From CAZNVG01 sp964576475 (GTDB lineage: Bacteria > Patescibacteriota > Saccharimonadia > Saccharimonadales > CAZNVG01): DNA of 10,729 nucleotides. The position numbers and the translations under genes were made by a program. This document shows, piece by piece, positions 6,650-10,729 of the stretch; within the stretch, counting starts at the first letter, position 1, and each line of letters opens with the position of its first letter. The stretch spans positions 1-10,729 of the forward strand of contig CAZNVG010000035.1 in NCBI GenBank assembly GCA_964576475.1, written 5' to 3'. The notes under the pieces are model-generated. The model made no database searches. It was not told the DNA's origin and saw only the letters and a program-made list of their open reading frames with translations.

Positions 6650-6658
6650 TGATATAAT
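6650..6658 (+). promoter_or_regulatory. ftsK promoter, perfect extended -10 TGaTATAAT
   Basis: TGA (6650-6652) plus a consensus TATAAT (6653-6658). The -35 is poor (TTCGTA with an 18-base spacer). The ATG of ftsK begins at 6668, nine bases after the box, so the transcript should begin 2-4 bases before the start codon. Purine-rich AAAGGGA at 6642-6648 is too far upstream to serve as a Shine-Dalgarno sequence and lies before the start of transcription. Confidence 0.6.
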
Positions 6659-6667
6659 AAAACGATC

Positions 6668-8827
6668 ATGGCTAAAAGAAAAAAATCTAAGAGCAAAAAC
6701 AAGAAGCAGCCTCTGATCACAGAGCAGTCGTACTTTTGGCGGCAAGCAGCAGCGTTCTTGCTTGTTGTTCTTGGCGTTTTCGTACTATTGGGTGGTTTCG
6801 GTATTGGCGGTGCCATGCCTGTCAAAATATTCGATGTAGGACGCTGGTTCTTTGGCGTGGGCGCCTATCTTCTGCCCGTTGCCTGTGTGTACTACGCCGT
6901 GACGAAGTTTACGAACGAGGAACACAAAATACCTGTCGGCCAGTTTATTGGTATGACAATGGTACTCGCTTTAGCGGCGGGTCTTGTACATTTGTTTCAG
7001 AATATAGAAACTGCCAAAGATCTTGCCGAAGGTGGTGATGGTGGTGGTATGATTGGATACTTTATTAGTACACTGACATTGTCGTTCCTGAATCAGTTCA
7101 CAGGGACAATTTTATTACTCGTGTTACTCTTGATTGCTTTTTTATTCACCTTTGGTATTACGCCAAAGCAATTTATTACGTTTCTGCTTGGCCTCAAGCC
7201 TGATCGAGAGTATTCAGAAGAAAGCAGTGTTGCTCATAATCTGAGCGAGCTAAAACAGAAGTCTACAGAAAGCTTTACGCTCAACGAGGGTGTGCCTGTC
7301 GAACACAAGCAGCCTTCTAAAGGCCTCTCAAGTTTACGCAATACTGCCGAGAAACTTGCGGTCACTGAGCAGCACGAGGCTTTAACTACGACATCTGATC
7401 CGGACTGGAAGTTTCCTGGGATTGATTTACTTATAAGCAAACAGGACAAAGCCGATGCAGGTGATGTTGAGGGCAATGCACGCACTATCAAGCAAACATT
7501 TGAAGAGTTTAATATACCCGTTGAGATGGAAGGGGCGAATATTGGTCCTCGCGTTACTCAGTACACACTGAAACCACCAGCAGGAGTTAAATTAACGAAG
7601 ATTCTTGCGCTAGATAATAACTTATCGCTTAGTCTAGCGGCTCACAGTATCCGTATTGAGGCTCCAATTCCAGGTAAACGGGCAGTAGGTATTGAAGTTC
7701 CAAACTATAAATCCGCCACTGTGCGTATGGCGAGCATACTTCAAGATAAAGAGTGGACAGGCATGCTCAGTCCGCTGAGTTTTGTAATCGGTAAAGACAT
7801 TTCAGGTCAGGCCGTCGTTAAGGCGCTTGATAAAATGCCGCACTTGCTAGTTGCGGGACAGACCGGTTCGGGTAAATCGGTAATGATTAACTCATTTTTG
7901 ACCTCTCTGCTGTATCGCAATTCGCCAGCAGATTTAAAGCTTATTCTCGTTGATCCAAAGCAAGTTGAACTAACACCATATAATGGCATTCCACATCTTC
8001 TCAGCCCTGTTATCACGCAGCCTGAGAAGTGTATAAGTGCACTTAAATGGTCAGTAGCAGAGATGGAAAGACGACTGACGACCTTTGCCGAAGTGGGTAA
8101 GCGGAACATCGCCGAGTATAACTCCCTCAAGAAAGAAGATAGTATGCCTTATATAGTTATAGTTATTGATGAGCTTGCTGATCTGATGATGATGGCCGCA
8201 AGAGATGTAGAGTCACTTATTGTGCGTCTTGCACAGAAGGCACGAGCAGCAGGAATACATCTTGTATTGGCAACTCAGCGACCAAGTGTGGATGTAATTA
8301 CGGGACTAATCAAAGCGAACGTTCCTGCTCGTATTGCCTTTACCGTAGCAAGTCAGGTTGATTCACGAACGATCATTGATCAGGCAGGTGCCGAAAAACT
8401 ATTAGGACAGGGTGACATGTTACTGCTGACTGCAGATATGATGAAACCTAAGCGCGTTCAAGGTGCGCTCATTGAAGAGAAGGAAATAAGTGCAGTGACT
8501 GACTTTATTCGCATGCAGCGGGCTCCTGACTACAACGAAGAAATTATTTCTCAGCCGGTTCAGATAGGTAAGGGTAGTGTGGTTTCTGATATCGACGACC
8601 ATAACAGCTCAGAATTCAAGGAGGCCGTACGAGTTGTGGTTGATTCAGGAAAGGCCTCAACATCTTTTCTTCAGCGCAGAATGCGTATTGGCTACAGCAA
8701 GGCTGCCCGATTCATAGAGATGATGGAGGAGCAAGGAATAGTAGGCCAAGCTGACGGTCAGCGTCCTAGAGAGGTGCTTGTCACGAGCATAGATGATACC
8801 TCTACGAGCGATGGTGCGGGCGAGTAA
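6668..8827 (+). CDS. ftsK: FtsK/SpoIIIE-family DNA translocase
   Basis: A 719-residue membrane-anchored motor that pumps chromosome ends through the division septum. A lysine-rich cytoplasmic start (KRKKSKSKNKK) is followed by four to five membrane segments (about 27-49, 60-78, 89-110 and a long hydrophobic stretch at 128-163). Then come a short charged linker (about 180-245), much shorter than in E. coli FtsK and closer to SpoIIIE, and the alpha/beta motor. Walker A reads GQTGSGKS (397-404; Ala is more common at the second position) and Walker B IVIVIDELAD (D501, E502). The gamma winged-helix domain (about 647-705, with ASTSFLQRRMRIGYSKAARFI and PREVLVT) is intact, so sequence-directed translocation is expected. 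The start is clear from the typical basic N-terminus, although no ribosome binding site precedes it. The following HTH gene overlaps its 3' end, so the two are probably co-transcribed. Confidence 0.96.
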   Translation: MAKRKKSKSKNKKQPLITEQSYFWRQAAAFLLVVLGVFVLLGGFGIGGAMPVKIFDVGRWFFGVGAYLLPVACVYYAVTKFTNEEHKIPVGQFIGMTMVLALAAGLVHLFQNIETAKDLAEGGDGGGMIGYFISTLTLSFLNQFTGTILLLVLLLIAFLFTFGITPKQFITFLLGLKPDREYSEESSVAHNLSELKQKSTESFTLNEGVPVEHKQPSKGLSSLRNTAEKLAVTEQHEALTTTSDPDWKFPGIDLLISKQDKADAGDVEGNARTIKQTFEEFNIPVEMEGANIGPRVTQYTLKPPAGVKLTKILALDNNLSLSLAAHSIRIEAPIPGKRAVGIEVPNYKSATVRMASILQDKEWTGMLSPLSFVIGKDISGQAVVKALDKMPHLLVAGQTGSGKSVMINSFLTSLLYRNSPADLKLILVDPKQVELTPYNGIPHLLSPVITQPEKCISALKWSVAEMERRLTTFAEVGKRNIAEYNSLKKEDSMPYIVIVIDELADLMMMAARDVESLIVRLAQKARAAGIHLVLATQRPSVDVITGLIKANVPARIAFTVASQVDSRTIIDQAGAEKLLGQGDMLLLTADMMKPKRVQGALIEEKEISAVTDFIRMQRAPDYNEEIISQPVQIGKGSVVSDIDDHNSSEFKEAVRVVVDSGKASTSFLQRRMRIGYSKAARFIEMMEEQGIVGQADGQRPREVLVTSIDDTSTSDGAGE

Positions 8828-9476
8828 GTCAGGCCGAGAGAATACTAAATCTCGTCAATTAGGCGAGTATGCTCACTTCTTACGTTCGCAGAGACTAGCG
8901 CAGGGACGTTCACTCGAGAGGACTGCTAAAAGCCTGGCTGTGAGCAAGGAAGCGCTGCAGATGCTTGAAAACTGGGAATCTAATCGCTTGCCCAAAGGGC
9001 CCTACGTAGTAGGTTTACTGAATGCGTACGCGGAACTGTTAGGCGTTCCGGCCATACGTACTCGTCGACGCACTATGGTGCATCTGAATAGGTCTCTATT
9101 TAGTGCAGAATCCAAGCAAACACTGATTGTATCTAGACTGGTTCTTGTAGCGTTTGCTGTAATATGCGCACTTTTGGTAGCAGGGTATTTACTCTCAACG
9201 AGTTTATCACTAGTGGCAAAGCCCGAGCTAACGGTCTTTGAGCCTAGCGAGAATGTGCTTACTAATAACGGCAAAATAACGGTAGTAGGTCGGACCGGAC
9301 GCGAGACGGCAGTGCGCGTTAATGGTGTTCCGGTAGTGGTAGAGGAGGATGGCGCATTTAAGTACGATGTGTATATTCGTCAGGGGCAAAATAACTTGGA
9401 AATTAGTGCAGTTAATACAATTGGTCGGGAGCATAAAGTTATACGGAGAGTCTACCGAAGTAAGCTACTTGATTAA
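8793..9476 (+). CDS. RodZ-like membrane protein: HTH domain, one TM helix, Ig-like extracytoplasmic domain
   Basis: Three parts can be seen in 227 residues. Residues about 23-86 form a Cro/C1-type helix-turn-helix of the RodZ kind (GEYAHFLRSQRLAQGRSLERTAKSLAVSK split over two helices, then LENWE). Residues about 111-134 form one hydrophobic membrane helix. About 145-223 is a beta-rich domain (LTVFEPSENVLTNNGKITVVG, VRVNGVPVVV, NNLEISAVN) resembling bacterial Ig-like/glucodextranase-B-type domains, placed outside the membrane. RodZ links the MreB cytoskeleton to wall synthesis; that role is inferred here from architecture only, and a membrane-bound regulator is the alternative. The start is uncertain. 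ATG 8793 has GAG five bases upstream and overlaps ftsK by 35 bases; ATG 8811 or GTG 8814 would overlap by 17 or 14 but have poorer ribosome binding sites. The end of the gene carries the -35 box of the rpsF promoter. Confidence 0.82.
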   Translation: MIPLRAMVRASKSGRENTKSRQLGEYAHFLRSQRLAQGRSLERTAKSLAVSKEALQMLENWESNRLPKGPYVVGLLNAYAELLGVPAIRTRRRTMVHLNRSLFSAESKQTLIVSRLVLVAFAVICALLVAGYLLSTSLSLVAKPELTVFEPSENVLTNNGKITVVGRTGRETAVRVNGVPVVVEEDGAFKYDVYIRQGQNNLEISAVNTIGREHKVIRRVYRSKLLD

Positions 9477-9497
9477 CAGAGGTGGTTAGCGTATAAT
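9469..9497 (+). promoter_or_regulatory. rpsF operon promoter (TTGATT-17-TATAAT)
   Basis: The -35 TTGATT (9469-9474) lies in the last codons of the preceding gene. The spacer is exactly 17 bases and the -10 is a consensus TATAAT (9492-9497). Transcription should begin near 9504, leaving a leader of about 70 bases before rpsF. Unlike the other promoters here it has no TGn extension. Confidence 0.7.
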
Positions 9498-9518
9498 CGT
9501 CATGTTACTAATTAACTC

Positions 9519-9542
9519 AGTCTACATGGATTAGTGTAGACT
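9519..9542 (+). promoter_or_regulatory. Stem-loop in the rpsF leader
   Basis: AGTCTACA (9519-9526), loop TGGATTAG, TGTAGACT (9535-9542): eight perfect pairs within the predicted leader, 33 bases before the rpsF start. S6:S18 autoregulatory leader structures are known in many bacteria. I cannot match this one to that conserved motif, so its role is open. There is no T-run, so it is not a terminator. Confidence 0.45.
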
Positions 9543-9575
9543 CTGCGTTCACAACGTGGATCCAACGGAGGAATT

Positions 9576-9938
9576 ATGCGAGAGTATGAAATCGCAGTCA
9601 TCTACCACCCCGATCTAGAAATCGATCTAGATAAGGCATCAAAGAAGGTAGAAAAGGTCTTTTCAGACCACAAAGCAAAAATTGAAAAAACCGACAACTG
9701 GGGTAAGCGAAAGCTTGCATATCCAATTGCCAAAAAAGATAGCGGTATCTATGTGTTTTACCGTGTCAGTATTCCACCAGAGAATGTGGCAAAACTAGAC
9801 CAAAACCTAAACATTACCACAGAGGTTATTCGGCATTTGATAGTCAAACCGGGCCCTGAAGTAGTTAAGGCACCAGAGAAGGTTGAGCAAGAGGATAGCA
9901 ACAATAAGGAGGGCGAAAGCGATGGCAAGGAGCTTTAA
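9576..9938 (+). CDS. rpsF: Small ribosomal subunit protein S6
   Basis: A 120-residue protein that pairs with S18 on the 30S platform. S6 features: N-terminal REYEIAVIYHPDLE, the conserved NWGKRKLAYPIAKKDSGIYVFYRV segment, and LNITTEVIRHLIVKP. The core ends near residue 93. The last 25 or so residues form an acidic, probably disordered tail (KVEQEDSNNKEGESDGKEL), which is longer than in many species. The start is well supported by GGAGG (9567-9571) four bases upstream. The 3' end overlaps ssb by 17 bases, and the tail codons carry the ssb ribosome binding site, so translation of the two is probably linked. It is the first gene of the rpsF-ssb-rpsR operon. Confidence 0.96.
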   Translation: MREYEIAVIYHPDLEIDLDKASKKVEKVFSDHKAKIEKTDNWGKRKLAYPIAKKDSGIYVFYRVSIPPENVAKLDQNLNITTEVIRHLIVKPGPEVVKAPEKVEQEDSNNKEGESDGKEL

Positions 9939-10392
9939 TCAAGTTACTTTGATGGGCAATCTCACAAGAGATCCCGAACTTCGTTCAACACCTAACGGTC
10001 AAAGTGTTTGCAGTTTTAGTCTTGCACTCAATCGAAGCTATAAAGGTGCTGATGGCAACTGGCAAGAGGCAACTGATTACGTTGATGTCGTTGCTTGGGG
10101 TCCACTTGGCGAGCGAGTGTCGCAGTACCTGAGCAAAGGACGCAAGGCTTTAGTTAGTGGTCGTTTACAGAGCAGTAGCTGGGAACAAGACGGCAAAAAG
10201 CGCACTAAGGTTGAAGTTGTGGCAAATGATGTTACGTTCCTCGATGGGCCTGGTGGGGCTGGCGATAGTGCAGCACCAAGTGCTGGTGGGGCTGCTGCAA
10301 AACCTGCAAGCAAGAAAAAGTCTGACGACGATGTCCAAATCGAAGATATAGACACCGATCAACCAATTGACCTATCAGACATACCGTTTTAA
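9922..10392 (+). CDS. ssb: Single-stranded DNA-binding protein
   Basis: A 156-residue protein that coats single-stranded DNA in replication and repair. The OB fold spans about residues 1-108 (FNQVTLMGNLTRDPELR, SFSLALNRSY, YVDVVAWGPLGERVSQYLSKG, ALVSGRLQSSSWEQDGKKRTKVEVVA). A flexible Gly/Ala/Ser/Lys linker follows, and the C-terminus ends in the acidic tip DLSDIPF, which recruits partner proteins. The ATG at 9922 is chosen because it gives the usual MARSFNQV start and has AAGGAGG (9906-9912) nine bases upstream. An in-frame GTG-type start at 9883 would add 13 residues inside rpsF with no ssb similarity. It sits between rpsF and rpsR in the conserved order. Confidence 0.96.
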   Translation: MARSFNQVTLMGNLTRDPELRSTPNGQSVCSFSLALNRSYKGADGNWQEATDYVDVVAWGPLGERVSQYLSKGRKALVSGRLQSSSWEQDGKKRTKVEVVANDVTFLDGPGGAGDSAAPSAGGAAAKPASKKKSDDDVQIEDIDTDQPIDLSDIPF

Positions 10393-10417
10393 TTTACTAA
10401 GAAAATAAGGAAATATA

Positions 10418-10624
10418 ATGGCAAAGATATATCGTAAAAAAGAAGACAAAGACATTGTCTTCGACTACAAGGATTTCAAGACACTGCAACGATTCGTGAA
10501 CAGCTATGGACAGATTGAAGTACGAAAGCGAACCGGCCTCACTGAGACAAAGCAGCACGAACTTGCTACGGCAATCAAGCGAGCCCGCCATATGGCGTTG
10601 CTGCCGTTTGTCGCTAATAACTAA
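10418..10624 (+). CDS. rpsR: Small ribosomal subunit protein S18
   Basis: A 68-residue protein, short for S18 but complete in the core. It has IVFDYKDFKTLQRFVNSYGQIEVRKRTG, then TKQHELATAIKRARHMALLPFV, the conserved rRNA- and S6-binding helices. The longer basic or Cys-containing N-terminus found in some species is absent. The ATG is preceded by AAGGA with a spacing of about six bases. It lies 25 bases after ssb and is last in the operon, with a strong terminator beginning 24 bases after its stop. Confidence 0.95.
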   Translation: MAKIYRKKEDKDIVFDYKDFKTLQRFVNSYGQIEVRKRTGLTETKQHELATAIKRARHMALLPFVANN

Positions 10625-10648
10625 GGTTTTTATATAATCTTATGCGGC

Positions 10649-10684
10649 AAAAACCCGCCCACTAATTGAGTTGGCGGGTTTTTT
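10649..10684 (+). terminator. Intrinsic terminator of the rpsF-ssb-rpsR operon
   Basis: The left arm AAAAACCCGCC (10649-10659) pairs with the right arm GGCGGG (10673-10678) followed by TTTTTT (10679-10684). An inner ACT/AGT pairing extends the stem across a C-T mismatch and leaves a short AATTG loop. The A-run and T-run flank the GC stem, so it could act on both strands. The remaining bases up to 10729 hold no gene that I can identify. Confidence 0.92.
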
Positions 10685-10729
10685 ATAGCCCTTTGGTAGT
10701 TCGATTCCATCAGAAAATCCCCCAATTTT

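Noticed and set aside
9610..9632. Direct repeat CGATCTAGA in rpsF
   Set aside because: It simply encodes the repeated Asp-Leu dipeptides of an ordinary S6 N-terminus.
9883..9921. Upstream start for ssb inside rpsF
   Set aside because: The extra residues have no ssb similarity, and the strong AAGGAGG belongs to ATG 9922.
10633..10638. TATAAT after rpsR as a promoter
   Set aside because: The best -35 (TTGTCG) is 19 bases away, and any transcript would run into the terminator almost at once.
10695..10711. T-arm-like GGTAG-TTCGATT-CCATC just after the terminator
   Set aside because: Four of five stem pairs can form, but there is no matching acceptor, D or anticodon arm upstream and the intrinsic terminator occupies that space; at most a tRNA fragment or attachment-site remnant.
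1..10729. Mobile element, CRISPR array, toxin-antitoxin or defence system
   Set aside because: No transposase, integrase, regularly spaced repeats, terminal inverted repeats or defence domains were found on either strand; the gene content is housekeeping.

Overview
The window looks like ordinary, densely packed core genome from a small bacterial chromosome of the Candidate Phyla Radiation (Patescibacteria), most likely a Saccharibacteria (TM7) relative. That placement is inferred from gene content and protein character: RNase J plus PNPase, a family-4-type uracil-DNA glycosylase, an HTH-TM-Ig protein behind ftsK, the rpsF-ssb-rpsR cluster, very short spacers and moderate GC. It was not tested by a search. 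Every recognisable gene lies on the + strand. The standard code fits: all genes read through without in-frame TGA, and all twelve stops are TAA (ten) or TAG (two).

Layout. 2-916 is the C-terminal part of an ABC-F ATPase cut by the window edge. 920-1225 holds a promoter and rpsO (S15), whose start codon lies only a few bases below the predicted transcription start. 1226-1379 is a spacer with an extended -10 box and a leader containing tRNA-like sequence, followed by pnp (1380-3509), a uracil-DNA glycosylase (3528-4124) and RNase J (4152-6203) as one operon-like block. 6204-6667 is the only loose stretch: a promoter, two tiny overlapping unidentified ORFs (29 and 74 aa), two stem-loops and the ftsK promoter. 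ftsK (6668-8827) overlaps a membrane-anchored HTH/Ig-like protein (8793-9476). A separate promoter then drives rpsF-ssb-rpsR (9576-10624), which ends in a clear intrinsic terminator.

How the genes work together. S15, PNPase and RNase J cover ribosome assembly and 3'-5' plus 5'-3' RNA decay, with a DNA-repair glycosylase embedded among them. FtsK and the RodZ-like protein belong to chromosome segregation, division and cell shape. S6, SSB and S18 are the classic ribosome/replication cluster.

I did not find a mobile element, CRISPR array or defence system. The points worth a second look are molecular: a family-4-type UDG lacking three of the four expected iron-sulfur cysteines, an RNase J with Tyr at a metal-ligand His position, promoters with a shared TGa-extended -10 that imply near-leaderless rpsO and ftsK mRNAs, tRNA-like sequence in the pnp leader, and an unidentified micro-ORF pair.
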